Below are positions 47,355-55,869 of a stretch of 64,000 nucleotides of DNA, in pieces. Position numbers and translations under genes: made by a program. Position 1 is the first letter of the stretch. Each line of letters begins with the position of its first letter. Source of the stretch: DATKAS01 sp963733765 (GTDB lineage: Bacteria; Actinomycetota; Acidimicrobiia; Acidimicrobiales; DATKAS01); contig CAVTEI010000003.1 in NCBI GenBank assembly GCA_963733765.1, forward strand, positions 2,976,001 to 3,040,000. The letters are read 5' to 3'. The notes under the pieces were generated by a model that searched no databases, was not told the origin of the DNA, and saw only the letters and a program-made list of their open reading frames with translations.

Positions 47355-47918
47355 GTGGCCGTCATCGATGTGGCCGGCTTTGTCGCCGACCTCAAGGACC
47401 ACGCCGTAGATCACGGGTTCCACGTGCATGACGAGCGGCACTTCGTCGAGACCTACTCGCTGCGCCAGGCGTGGGAGGTCGACCTCCATCCCGAGGAGGC
47501 TTGCGGCGGCCCGCTCGATCTCCATCTCTCGCTGGATGTCGACCCGCGGGCACTGCTGGCGTTCGAGGACGCCGTGCTGGCCCAGGCCGACGACGACAAG
47601 CCGCCCGACGGCTTCTCGTTCCCGCTGATGTTCACCTGGTCCATGCCGCCGCTCCCGTCGCCGCCGGACCTGTTGGTGCTGGCCACCGAGCTGGCCGGAG
47701 TCGGAGGCCCGCAGCTGCCGCTCGAGGTCTCCGCGATCGACTCGTTCCCCTCCGCCACCGACGCGCCCGAACGCAGCCTCAACGTGGTCGCCCGCCTCGA
47801 GGTCGGGCTGGACCGCGTGTACCTCGGCGAGGAGCAGCTCTGCGACACGCTCGACCGGTGCCTCGCCGTGAGCCAGTACCTCTTGGAGCGCGCCCCGTCC
47901 TGGATGGACGAGGTCTGA
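47355..47918 (+). CDS. Conserved hypothetical protein
   Basis: A 187-residue protein without a signal peptide or membrane segment. Coding is supported by its codon pattern and by its tight fit between neighbours. It reads DVAGFVADLKDHAVDHGFHV, WEVDLHPEEACGGPLDLHLS, FSFPLMFTWSMPPLPSPPDL, EVGLDRVYLGEEQLCDTLDR. It resembles uncharacterised actinobacterial proteins, but I cannot name a domain. GTG 47355 is divergent from the inositol-phosphatase gene. Confidence 0.68.
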   Translation: MAVIDVAGFVADLKDHAVDHGFHVHDERHFVETYSLRQAWEVDLHPEEACGGPLDLHLSLDVDPRALLAFEDAVLAQADDDKPPDGFSFPLMFTWSMPPLPSPPDLLVLATELAGVGGPQLPLEVSAIDSFPSATDAPERSLNVVARLEVGLDRVYLGEEQLCDTLDRCLAVSQYLLERAPSWMDEV

Positions 47919-47984
47919 CCGAAACGCAGCGCCTTCGCGTCACTGACGCGAGGCCGGATTGACCGCGCTGGCACGTACGATTCG

Positions 47985-48572
47985 TTGATCTTCGGTTGGG
48001 CGGATTCGAACGAGCTTCGCGTCTTCGGCTACCTGTGCGTGGCGGTGTTGTGCTTCCTGGGAGCGCGGCGCGAAGACCGCGAGGCAGCAGGCTCGTGGCC
48101 GCCGTTCTGGCTGCTGACGGGCGCCCTCCTCGTCGTGATGGCGATAGGACGGGCGGGAGACATCGCCGACCTCGTCACGGATGTGTTGCGCGAGCGAGCG
48201 GTCGCGGGTGGCTGGTACGAGTCACGCCGGCGCGTTCAGGGTGCCGTCGTTGGGACGGTTGGGTTGGTCTGGTTCGTCGCCGTGATGGCGGCGTGCTGGC
48301 GCGTGCCGGCACGGCGGCGGCGATACCTCCCGATGATCGTGATCGTGCTGACGCTCGGTGCCTACGCCGCGATCCGGGTTGTCTCGCTGCATCAGATCGA
48401 CGCCATCCTCCACCGTCGTCACTTCGCGGGCGTCCGGTACGGAACTGCGATCGAGTACGCGCTCTTGGTTGTCGCGGGCGCGTGCGCCCTGTGGACGCCG
48501 CGCCGGCAGGACCGGCCGGAGGTCAGCGACGTGGGCCCGGCTGGGATCGAACCAGCGACCAAGCGATTATGA
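47985..48572 (+). CDS. Multi-pass membrane protein, hypothetical
   Basis: A 195-residue protein with about five membrane helices (VFGYLCVAVLCFLGA, FWLLTGALLVVMAI, AVVGTVGLVWFVAVMAACW, LPMIVIVLTLGAYAAIRVV, YALLVVAGACALW). No family is recognised. The start TTG 47985 is uncertain. The last ~14 codons run into the tRNA-Met gene on the other strand (48532-48604), so the true C-terminus may be different if a base is missing. Confidence 0.62.
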   Translation: MIFGWADSNELRVFGYLCVAVLCFLGARREDREAAGSWPPFWLLTGALLVVMAIGRAGDIADLVTDVLRERAVAGGWYESRRRVQGAVVGTVGLVWFVAVMAACWRVPARRRRYLPMIVIVLTLGAYAAIRVVSLHQIDAILHRRHFAGVRYGTAIEYALLVVAGACALWTPRRQDRPEVSDVGPAGIEPATKRL

Positions 48573-48604
48573 GTCGCCCGCTCTGACCACTGAGCTACAG
48601 GCCC
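48532..48604 (-). tRNA. tRNA-Met (anticodon CAU)
   Basis: 73 nt cloverleaf: acceptor GGGCCTG/CGGGCCC, D-stem GCTC/GAGC, anticodon arm GGCGA-CTCATAA-TCGCT, T-arm GCTGG-TTCGATC-CCAGC. The GACTCATAATC context is typical of elongator tRNA-Met; a tRNA-Ile2 with lysidine-modified CAU cannot be excluded by sequence alone. Confidence 0.88.
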
Positions 48605-48612
48605 GCACGAAG

Positions 48613-48685
48613 CTCCGGGGGAGAGACTCGAACTCTCAACACGCGGATTAACAGTCCGCTGCTCTGCCGGTTGAGCTACCCCGGA
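48613..48685 (-). tRNA. tRNA-Asn (anticodon GUU)
   Basis: 73 nt cloverleaf on the minus strand: acceptor TCCGGGG/CCCCGGA, anticodon arm GCGGA-CTGTTAA-TCCGC, T-arm GAGAG-TTCGAGT-CTCTC. It lies 8 bp upstream of tRNA-Met in the same direction. Confidence 0.95.
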
Positions 48686-48780
48686 AGGGAACGTCGAACC
48701 CTACCAGCGGCCACTCACCGTCCCGAAGGCGCTGATGACCTGCCGCGGAGCGGTCACAGCCAACGCGTACGCTCCCCTCG

Positions 48781-49822
48781 ATGGCGCGGCGACTGCTGGC
48801 ATTGGCCGTCGCGCTGCTCATGATCGCCGGCGCCCTCGCGCTGCGGAACCGCATCGACGACGACGGATCCGAGGGGTCGGGCGGTGGCGGATCGGGCCCG
48901 CTCCAGCTGATCTGCGCGACCGAGCTCCGGGCGGCATGCGAGGCGCTCACCGCCGACAACGACGACGTGCTGGTGACCGTCCAGCCCGCGGGCGTGACCG
49001 CGGCTCGGCTCACCGCGGCCTCCGGTCCGCCCGACTTCGACGGATGGCTCGTCGAGGCGCCCTGGCCGCAGATCGTCGACGAGTCACGTGCACGAGTCGG
49101 TTCGCCCGCCGCGTTCGCCGCGACGAGCGACGTCCTCGCCCGGTCTCCATTGGTGCTGGCGATGTGGAACGACCGGCTCGCCTCGATCGAGGACGACTGC
49201 GAAGGCGGCGAGCTCACCTGGAAGTGCATCGGCGAGGTCGCGGGCGACGGCTGGACCACCCTCGGGGGCGAGGAGTCGTGGGGCAACGTGAAGCCCGGGT
49301 TTCGCCGACCCGGCGTCCGACGGAGTCGGCGCGCTGGTGCTGGGGCAGGCCGCGGTGTCGTACTTCGGCCGCACGGATCTGTCGACGGCAGACTTTGCAG
49401 ACGACGGATTCCTGCGCTGGATCCGCCAGCTCGCGACTGCGGTCCCCCAGTTCCCCACGTTCGACGACATGTTGACGATCGGCGTCGCGGCCGTCGACGT
49501 CGTGGGCACGACCGAGGCGCAGGCGGGCCCCGGCGTCGCCGCCTCACGCGACAAGGACAAGATCACGATCACCTACCCTGCCCCCATGGCGACCGCCGAC
49601 GTGGTGCTGGCGTCGGTTGCCGGCGCGGACGGCGCCGACCGGCTGCTTCGCATCGTGAGCGGTGACAACGGATTGGCGGCCCTCGCCGCAGCCGGCTGGC
49701 GGGTGCCGGGTCAACCGTCTCCCGAAGGTGTGCCCGCCGAGCCCGCGCTGCCCGACGACTCAGGTCTGCCCCCCGCGGGCGCGATCGACGCACTGCGGAG
49801 GCTCTGGGCGGACGAATCATGA
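48781..49822 (+). pseudogene. Substrate-binding-like exported protein, single frameshift
   Basis: Removing one T from the run at 49300-49302 gives a 346-residue protein. It has an N-terminal signal/anchor helix (RRLLALAVALLMIAGALALR), a Gly/Ser linker and a periplasmic-binding-like fold (LQLICATELRAACEALTADN, FDGWLVEAPWPQIVDE, VLGQAAVSYFGRTDLSTADF). It resembles the substrate-binding domain of the next gene, and the ATGA overlap shows co-translation. The indel sits in a homopolymer and is probably a sequencing error. Confidence 0.72.
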
Positions 49823-51636
49823 AGCGCGCGCTCGCGTTGCTGATGGTTGCCGCGCTCGCGCTCGCGGCCTGTTCGTCCTCGAGCGACGACGAGGCGGGTG
49901 ACGACCTCGCCACCGCCGATCCCGGTGACTGCATCGTCGTCGACATGGCATCGTCGCCCGAGAAGATCACGGTCATGACCGAGCTCGCGAAGGAGTTCAA
50001 CGGCTCGGACCTCGCGAGGGTGGGCGACGACTGTGTGTTCGTGCGTCCGGCGCGGAAGGCGTCGGGCGCCGGCGCCTCGCTGCTGTCGGCCGGGTGGCCG
50101 AACCCCGAAACGAACGGTCCGCAGCCGGTGATCTGGTCGCCGGCGGCGAGCGCATGGGGCGCGGTCGTCAATCAGCGCCTCATCGACGCGGGCGAACCTC
50201 CGATCACCGAGCCATCACCGCCGTTCATGCTGACGCCGCTCGTGATCGCGATGCCCCAGCCGATGGCCGAGGCGCTCGGCTATCCCGAGAAGCCCCTCGG
50301 CTTCGCCGACATCATCGCCCTCGCCAACGATCCGCAAGGCTGGGCGGCGTTCGGTCATCCGGAGTGGGGGCCGTTCCGTCTCGGAAAGACCAACCCGAAC
50401 TTCTCGACGAGCGGGCTCAACTTCACGATCTCGCAGTACTACGCCGCGACGGGCAAGTCGCGCGACCTGACCCTCGAGGATCTCGCCCGACCCGACGTGC
50501 AGGCGTTCTCGGAGTCGGTCGAGTCGGCCGTCGTCCACTACGGAGACACCACCCTCACGTTCCTGAACAACATGTACAAGGCCGACGCGCGCGGTACGGC
50601 GCTCACCTACGCCTCGGCGGTGGCGGTCGAGGAGAAGTCGGTCATCGACTACAACGCGGGCAATCCCGACGGCATCCTCGACGCGGGCGAGGTGCCCCGG
50701 CCGCCGCGCGTGCCGCTCGTCTCGATCTATCCGAAGGAAGGCACGCTCTTCTCCGACAACCCGCTGTTCATCCTCGACGCTCCGTGGGTCACCGAGGAGC
50801 AGAAGCAGGGCGCCGCGCTCTTCCAGCAGTTCGTCACGCAGCCCGAGAACCAAGCCAAGGTGCTCGCGTTCGGGTTCCGTCCCGGCAACCCCTCTGTTGC
50901 CATCGGCGACCCGATCACCCCGGAGAACGGTGCCGATCCGAATCAGCCGCAGACGCTGTTGGAGGTGCCCGACCCCACGGTCGCGATCGGCATCCTCGAT
51001 CAATGGGACCAACAGCGCAAGGAGGCGCGGGTGTTGTTGGTCATCGACGTCTCGGGCTCGATGGGCGACCCCGCCACACTCGACGGCTTCGAGACGAAGC
51101 TCGACCTGGCCAAGGACGCGGCCATCTCGGCGCTCGACGAGTTCAAGGACGAGGACGAGGTCGGCCTTCGGGTGTTCTCGACCGATCTGTCGACCTCGGA
51201 GCCGACCACCTACCTCGACCTGGTGCCGGTCGGCCCGATCTCCCAGCAGCGCGACGCGCTGGCTCGCACGATCGACTCGCTGATCCCGACCAACGGCACG
51301 CCCCTCTACGAGGTGACCGGCGACTCCTACGCGACGATGCTCGACGGCTACGACGCCTCGCGGATCAACGCCATCGTGTTGCTGACGGATGGTCGCAACG
51401 AAGACGGGGTCCCCGAGGATGACGCCGATCAGCTCGACGGCCTGCTGGCCGAGCTGCGCACCGGCAGTGAAGGCCAGGCCTCCCGCTCCGTCCGCATCTT
51501 CCCGATCGCCTACGGAGCCGACGCCGACCTCGCAACCCTGCGGCGGATCTCGGACGCGACCACCGGCGCGGCCTACGACTCGAGCAACCCGACGGCCATC
51601 AACGACGTCTTCGCCGCCGTGGTGTCCAATTTCTGA
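49819..51636 (+). CDS. Lipoprotein with substrate-binding and von Willebrand factor A domains
   Basis: A 605-residue lipoprotein (signal KRALALLMVAALALAAC, lipobox LAAC). An extracellular binding-protein-like domain spans ~35-390. A VWA domain follows with an intact metal-binding MIDAS, DVSGSMGD at residues ~411-418, the TDLSTSEPTTYLD strand and VLLTDGRNEDG. Such SBP-VWA proteins occur in operons with PspA-like and tellurite-resistance-like proteins and probably sense or hold envelope ligands; direct function is unknown. Overlaps the previous gene by ATGA and the next starts 3 bp later. Confidence 0.88.
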   Translation: MKRALALLMVAALALAACSSSSDDEAGDDLATADPGDCIVVDMASSPEKITVMTELAKEFNGSDLARVGDDCVFVRPARKASGAGASLLSAGWPNPETNGPQPVIWSPAASAWGAVVNQRLIDAGEPPITEPSPPFMLTPLVIAMPQPMAEALGYPEKPLGFADIIALANDPQGWAAFGHPEWGPFRLGKTNPNFSTSGLNFTISQYYAATGKSRDLTLEDLARPDVQAFSESVESAVVHYGDTTLTFLNNMYKADARGTALTYASAVAVEEKSVIDYNAGNPDGILDAGEVPRPPRVPLVSIYPKEGTLFSDNPLFILDAPWVTEEQKQGAALFQQFVTQPENQAKVLAFGFRPGNPSVAIGDPITPENGADPNQPQTLLEVPDPTVAIGILDQWDQQRKEARVLLVIDVSGSMGDPATLDGFETKLDLAKDAAISALDEFKDEDEVGLRVFSTDLSTSEPTTYLDLVPVGPISQQRDALARTIDSLIPTNGTPLYEVTGDSYATMLDGYDASRINAIVLLTDGRNEDGVPEDDADQLDGLLAELRTGSEGQASRSVRIFPIAYGADADLATLRRISDATTGAAYDSSNPTAINDVFAAVVSNF

Positions 51637-51638
51637 TC

Positions 51639-52385
51639 GTGGCCCTGCGATTTCGAGACCGCTTCTTCACCCCTCCGGTCGCGCGAGCGATGACCTCGCC
51701 GCTCGCGATCGTCCTCGCCGGTGGCGCGACCGCAGTTTCGATCGTTGCCGGACTTCCGCTGATCGCGGCGGCGGGCATCGGCGCAGCCGCATGGGGAACC
51801 CGGGTCGCGCTCGCCATCCCGAGAGCCCCGAAGCGAGAGCGCATCGACCCGTTCACGCTGGGTGAGCCGTGGCGATCGTTCGTCCGCGCCGCGCTGCAGG
51901 CCCAAGCCCGCTTCGACCGGACCGTCCACACCGCACGGCCGGGACCGTTGCGTGACCGCCTTGCGGAGATCGGCGAGCGAGTGGGAACCGGCGTCGACGA
52001 GTGCTGGCAGGTGGCCAACCGGGCGCAGGACATCGCGAACGCGCTCGAACAGCTCGACACGCGACAAGCGCGTGCGGAGCTGGCAGCACTCGAACAGGAG
52101 TCCGGCACAGCGCCCGAGAACCGAGCCCGCACAGCCGAGGCATTGCGCGCCCAGATCGGCTCCGCCGAACGTATGGCCACGGTCGTCGACGACGCGCGTG
52201 ATCGCCTCAGGCTCCTCGACGCTCGGCTCGACGAGGCGGTCGCGCGTGCCGTCGAGCTGTCGGTCGACAGCGGGGATCCCGAAGGCGTGCTGGGTCTCTC
52301 GTCGGACGTCGACAGCGTCGTCACGGACATGGAGGCGCTCCGTCAAGCGCTTGAGGAGACCGGCCCCGCCCCGGGCGGAGGATGA
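51639..52385 (+). CDS. Membrane-anchored coiled-coil hypothetical protein
   Basis: A 248-residue protein with an N-terminal pair of short membrane segments (LAIVLAGGATAVSIVAGLPL, IAAAGIGAAAWGTRVALAI). A long alpha-helical, probably coiled-coil, region follows (ANALEQLDTRQARAELAALE, LLDARLDEAVARAVELSVDS). No enzyme motif. Between the SBP-VWA lipoprotein and MurJ in one operon; its gene overlaps murJ by four bases. Position and helical build recall the TelA-like partner in other VWA operons, but sequence similarity is not evident. Confidence 0.78.
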   Translation: MALRFRDRFFTPPVARAMTSPLAIVLAGGATAVSIVAGLPLIAAAGIGAAAWGTRVALAIPRAPKRERIDPFTLGEPWRSFVRAALQAQARFDRTVHTARPGPLRDRLAEIGERVGTGVDECWQVANRAQDIANALEQLDTRQARAELAALEQESGTAPENRARTAEALRAQIGSAERMATVVDDARDRLRLLDARLDEAVARAVELSVDSGDPEGVLGLSSDVDSVVTDMEALRQALEETGPAPGGG

Positions 52386-53965
52386 GCACTCCTGCGGTGA
52401 GCCGGCGCCTCGTGCGCGCCAATCTCGTCGTAGCTGCCGGCACTGGCCTTTCCCGCGTCACCGGCTTCGGCCGGGTTGCGGCGCTCGCATATGCGCTCGG
52501 GCAGACGTCGCTCACCGACACCTACAACATCGCGAACACGATGCCGAACGTCGTCTACGAGCTCGTGCTCGGCGGCGTGCTGACCGCGACGCTCGTACCG
52601 GTGTTCGTCAGCCATCTCGATCGTGACGACGACCGTGCGACCGACGCAGTCGTCAGCGTCGTGGTCGCTGTGCTTCTCGCCCTCACCGTCGTGGCGGTGC
52701 TCGCGGCGCCCCTCATCGCGCACCTCTACACGCTGCGCGCGCCGGCAGCCGAGGCCGACGCGATCCGCGATGAGGTCACGACGCTCGCGCGCTTCTTCCT
52801 CCCCCAGATCCCCTTCTATGGCCTCACCGCGCTCGGAGTCGCGCTGCTGAACGCGCGCCGTCGCTTCGCGGCCCCGGCCTTCGCCCCCGTCCTCAACAAC
52901 CTGATCGTGATTGCGGCGCTGGTGATGCTCCCCCATCTCGTCGACGGGGACATCGACCTCGACTCGGCGATCGGCAACACGACGATCACGCTGCTGCTCG
53001 GCCTCGGCACGACGCTCGGCATCGTCGCGATGACCGCGGCCGTGTGGATCGCAGTTCGCCACGCGGGCATCCGCATCCGCGCCCGGATGGAATGGCGCCA
53101 TCCCGCGGTGCGCGAAGTCGCCCGGCTCTCGGGCTGGACGGTGGGCTATGTCATCGCGAACCAAGTGGCGCTGCTGGTCGTCTCGATCCTTGCTCTCCGC
53201 GAGGAGGGGCACTTCTCCGCGTACCAAGCGGCCTTCATCTTCTTCCAGCTCCCCCACGGCCTCCTCGCTGTTTCGTTGATGACGACGTTCGCGCCCGACC
53301 TCGCGGAGCGGGCCACGCGGGGCGACATGGACGGCTACCGCGACCGCATGTCGCTCGGCTTGCGGTTGCTCGCCCTCGTGATGGCACCGGCCGCGATCGG
53401 CTACGCGGTGCTGGCCGTACCTCTCGTTTCGGCGCTGATCGAGCGGGGGGCGCTGTCCGGCGACGACGCGGTCCTGACCGCGCACACGCTCGGGTGGTTC
53501 GCCGCGGGGCTACTGGGCTTCAGCGTGTACCTGTTCGTGCTGCGCGGGTTCTACGCGCTCAAGGACACCCGGCGCCCGTTCTGGCTCAACCTCGCCGAGA
53601 ACGCACTGAACATCGTCTTGGCGATCGCCTTCGTGGGACGGTGGGGGGCGCCGGGTCTCGCCGCTGCGTACGCGGTCGCCTACAGCGTGGCAGCGGTGGT
53701 GTCGCTCGTGGTGCTCTCGCGCCAGGTCGGTGGCTTCGGATTGCGTCCACTCGCCATCGGCATGGCCCGGCCAGTGATCATCGCCGTTGCGATGGGTGCG
53801 CTCGTGTGGGGAGTCGCTTCCGTCGTCGGCGGCGACCACGGTGGCGGCGCGTTCACGAGGGTGTTCATCGGCGTGATCGTGGGCGTCCTCGCGTACGTCG
53901 GCGCGCTCCTCGTGCTGCGCGTGCCCGAGGCGGTCGCTCTCCGCGGCCTTTGGCGGGACCGATAG
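52382..53965 (+). CDS. murJ: Lipid II flippase MurJ/MviN family
   Basis: A 527-residue polytopic membrane protein of the MOP exporter superfamily with 14 predicted helices. Family segments: GTGLSRVTGFGRVAALAYAL, the DTYNIANTMPNVVYELVLGG loop that includes the MviN start, LPQIPFYGLTALGVALLNAR, QLPHGLLAVSLMTTFAPDLA and LRGFYALKDTRRPFWLNL. It moves the peptidoglycan precursor across the membrane. No cytoplasmic kinase-like or extracellular extension is fused, unlike mycobacterial MviN. Placed inside an envelope-stress-like operon. Confidence 0.9.
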   Translation: MSTPAVSRRLVRANLVVAAGTGLSRVTGFGRVAALAYALGQTSLTDTYNIANTMPNVVYELVLGGVLTATLVPVFVSHLDRDDDRATDAVVSVVVAVLLALTVVAVLAAPLIAHLYTLRAPAAEADAIRDEVTTLARFFLPQIPFYGLTALGVALLNARRRFAAPAFAPVLNNLIVIAALVMLPHLVDGDIDLDSAIGNTTITLLLGLGTTLGIVAMTAAVWIAVRHAGIRIRARMEWRHPAVREVARLSGWTVGYVIANQVALLVVSILALREEGHFSAYQAAFIFFQLPHGLLAVSLMTTFAPDLAERATRGDMDGYRDRMSLGLRLLALVMAPAAIGYAVLAVPLVSALIERGALSGDDAVLTAHTLGWFAAGLLGFSVYLFVLRGFYALKDTRRPFWLNLAENALNIVLAIAFVGRWGAPGLAAAYAVAYSVAAVVSLVVLSRQVGGFGLRPLAIGMARPVIIAVAMGALVWGVASVVGGDHGGGAFTRVFIGVIVGVLAYVGALLVLRVPEAVALRGLWRDR

Positions 53966-53975
53966 GCTCCCGCGC

Positions 53976-54764
53976 ATGATCAAGCTCGCCAAGAAGTGGT
54001 GGGCCTACCTCACGGCCAAGCTGACCGGCACCTTCAACGAGAAGGCCGATCCGAAGGTGCAGCTCGAGCAAGCGATGCTCGAGGCCCAGGAGCAGCACCG
54101 GCGCCTCCGTGAGCAGGCCGCCAACGTCATCGCCAACCAGAAGCAGACCGAGCTGCGACTCAATCGGGCGCTCGAAGAGCTGACTCGAGTCAACGGCAAC
54201 GCACGCCAGGCGTTGGTCATGGCTTCCGACGCGCAGAAGAAGGGCGACGAGGCCAAGGTCACCGAGTACAACGCTGCCGCCGAAGCGTTCGCCAACCGGC
54301 TCATCGCGCTCGAACGCGACGTCGACGACCTCAAGACGCTCAGCCTGCAGTCGGCCCAGGCGGCCGACCAAGCGAAGGCGGCCGTCCAGCAGAACGCCAC
54401 CGCGCTGCAGCGCAAGCTGAGTGAGCGTCAGAAGCTGCTGTCGCAGCTCGACCAGGCCAAGATGCAAGAGCAGATGAACAAGGCGATGGCCTCGCTCTCG
54501 GCGACCGTCGGCGACGACACGCCGACGTTCGACGAGGTGCGCGACAAGATCGAGGCCCGCTACGCGAAGGCGAAGGGCATGAGCGAGCTCACCGAGACAT
54601 CGGTCGAGAGTCGCATGCTCGAGATCGAGCAGGCCGCCGCCAACTCCGAGGCGAACGTCCGGCTCGACGAGATGCGGGTGCAGCTCGGCCTCGCCCCCGC
54701 ACCAGAGCCTGCCGCGGTCGAAGCCCCCGCCCCCGCTCCCGCTGCGGACCCCACAGCGACCTAG
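53976..54764 (+). CDS. PspA/IM30 family protein
   Basis: A 262-residue, almost entirely alpha-helical protein. DPKVQLEQAMLEAQEQHRRL, LEELTRVNGNARQALVMASD and LSERQKLLSQLDQAKMQEQM are the ESCRT-III-like helices of PspA. An Ala/Pro tail (AVEAPAPAPAA) follows. It stabilises membranes under envelope stress. It begins 10 bp after murJ and is convergent with proB, which ends 3 bp away. Confidence 0.88.
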   Translation: MIKLAKKWWAYLTAKLTGTFNEKADPKVQLEQAMLEAQEQHRRLREQAANVIANQKQTELRLNRALEELTRVNGNARQALVMASDAQKKGDEAKVTEYNAAAEAFANRLIALERDVDDLKTLSLQSAQAADQAKAAVQQNATALQRKLSERQKLLSQLDQAKMQEQMNKAMASLSATVGDDTPTFDEVRDKIEARYAKAKGMSELTETSVESRMLEIEQAAANSEANVRLDEMRVQLGLAPAPEPAAVEAPAPAPAADPTAT

Positions 54765-54767
54765 CGC

Positions 54768-55862
54768 TCAGCCCGGCAACACGACGAGGTCGTCGCGGTG
54801 GATGACCTCGTGTGGCCAGCCCTCGGGCAGCTCAGAGGTCCGTCGACCGGTGACCTGGGCGAGCGCGTCCGCATCCATCCGGGTCAAGCCCTTCGCGAAG
54901 GCCACCCCGTCCGGCCCGACCACCTCGATCGCGTCGTCGGCAACGAACGTGCCCTCGAGCCCCGTGACGCCCGCCGGCAACAGCGAGCGGTTTCCCTCGA
55001 CGAGCGCTCGCCGCGCCCCCTCGTCCACCGCAACGACGCCTGACGACGCGACCGCGAACGCGATCCACAGCTTTCTCGCGGAGAGCCGCCGCTCGTGCGG
55101 GTGCACCACCGTGCCGATGCCGCCCACACCGGCGACCGCATCGAGCAACACCCCCGGACGGTCGGCCGCAGCGATCACCGCCCTCACACCCGACCACGAG
55201 GCGATGCGCGCGGCGGCCACCTTCGACGCCATGCCACCGCTGCCGCGCAGCGAGCCCGCCCCGCCCATCTGTTCCTCGAACGCTCGGTCGATGCCGATCA
55301 CTTCTTCGATCAACGACGCGTTCTCGTCGAGGCGCGGGTCGGCGGTGAGCACGCCGGGTGTGTCGGTGAGCATCACGAGCAGGTCGGCCCCCACGAGGTG
55401 CGCGACGAGCGCGGCCAGGCGGTCGTTGTCGCCGAAGCGAATCTCGTCGTCGGCAATCGCGTCGTTCTCGTTCACGATTGGCACCGCGCCGAGCTCGAGG
55501 AGGCGCGTGAGCGTCTGTCGGGCGTGGAGGTACTGACGGCGCTCGACGAAGTCGTGCGGCACGAGCAGCACCTGGGCGGGAACCAGGCCGTGGGTGGCGA
55601 GGATGTCGTCGTACGTGCGCATGAGCCGGCTCTGACCGGCCGCGGCCAGGGCCTGGAGCGTCGGCAGATCGACGGGCCGCTCGGCGAGCCCGAGGGCGGC
55701 GACCCCGGCCGACACGGCGCCCGACGTCACGACGACCACGTCGTGACCGTCGACGCGGAGCTGCGCGACCTCGTGGCACAGCTTCGCGATCGCCTCGACG
55801 TCGATCGCACCGGCGCGGTTGGTGATCGAAGACGTGCCGATCTTCGCGACGACGCGGCTCAT
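54768..55862 (-). CDS. proB: Glutamate 5-kinase
   Basis: First step of proline synthesis, phosphorylating glutamate. 364 residues: amino-acid kinase domain (VVAKIGTSSITNRAGAIDVE, VVVVTSGAVSAGVAALGLAE, PIVNENDAIADDEIRFGDND, LLVMLTDTPGVLTADPRLDE, GSGGMASKVAAARIA) and a C-terminal PUA domain (GVVAVDEGARRALVEGNRSL, EVIHRDDLVVL). ATG 55862 starts 7 bp after obg ends. Because of a base missing from obg, the raw reading frame runs from obg into this gene; the two are separate. Confidence 0.93.
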   Translation of the reverse strand: MSRVVAKIGTSSITNRAGAIDVEAIAKLCHEVAQLRVDGHDVVVVTSGAVSAGVAALGLAERPVDLPTLQALAAAGQSRLMRTYDDILATHGLVPAQVLLVPHDFVERRQYLHARQTLTRLLELGAVPIVNENDAIADDEIRFGDNDRLAALVAHLVGADLLVMLTDTPGVLTADPRLDENASLIEEVIGIDRAFEEQMGGAGSLRGSGGMASKVAAARIASWSGVRAVIAAADRPGVLLDAVAGVGGIGTVVHPHERRLSARKLWIAFAVASSGVVAVDEGARRALVEGNRSLLPAGVTGLEGTFVADDAIEVVGPDGVAFAKGLTRMDADALAQVTGRRTSELPEGWPHEVIHRDDLVVLPG

Positions 55863-55869
55863 CGCGCCC

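Noticed and set aside
48532..48604. tRNA-Ile2 (lysidine CAU) as identity of this tRNA
   Set aside because: The GACTCATAATC anticodon context favours elongator Met; it cannot be settled by eye, so Met was kept.
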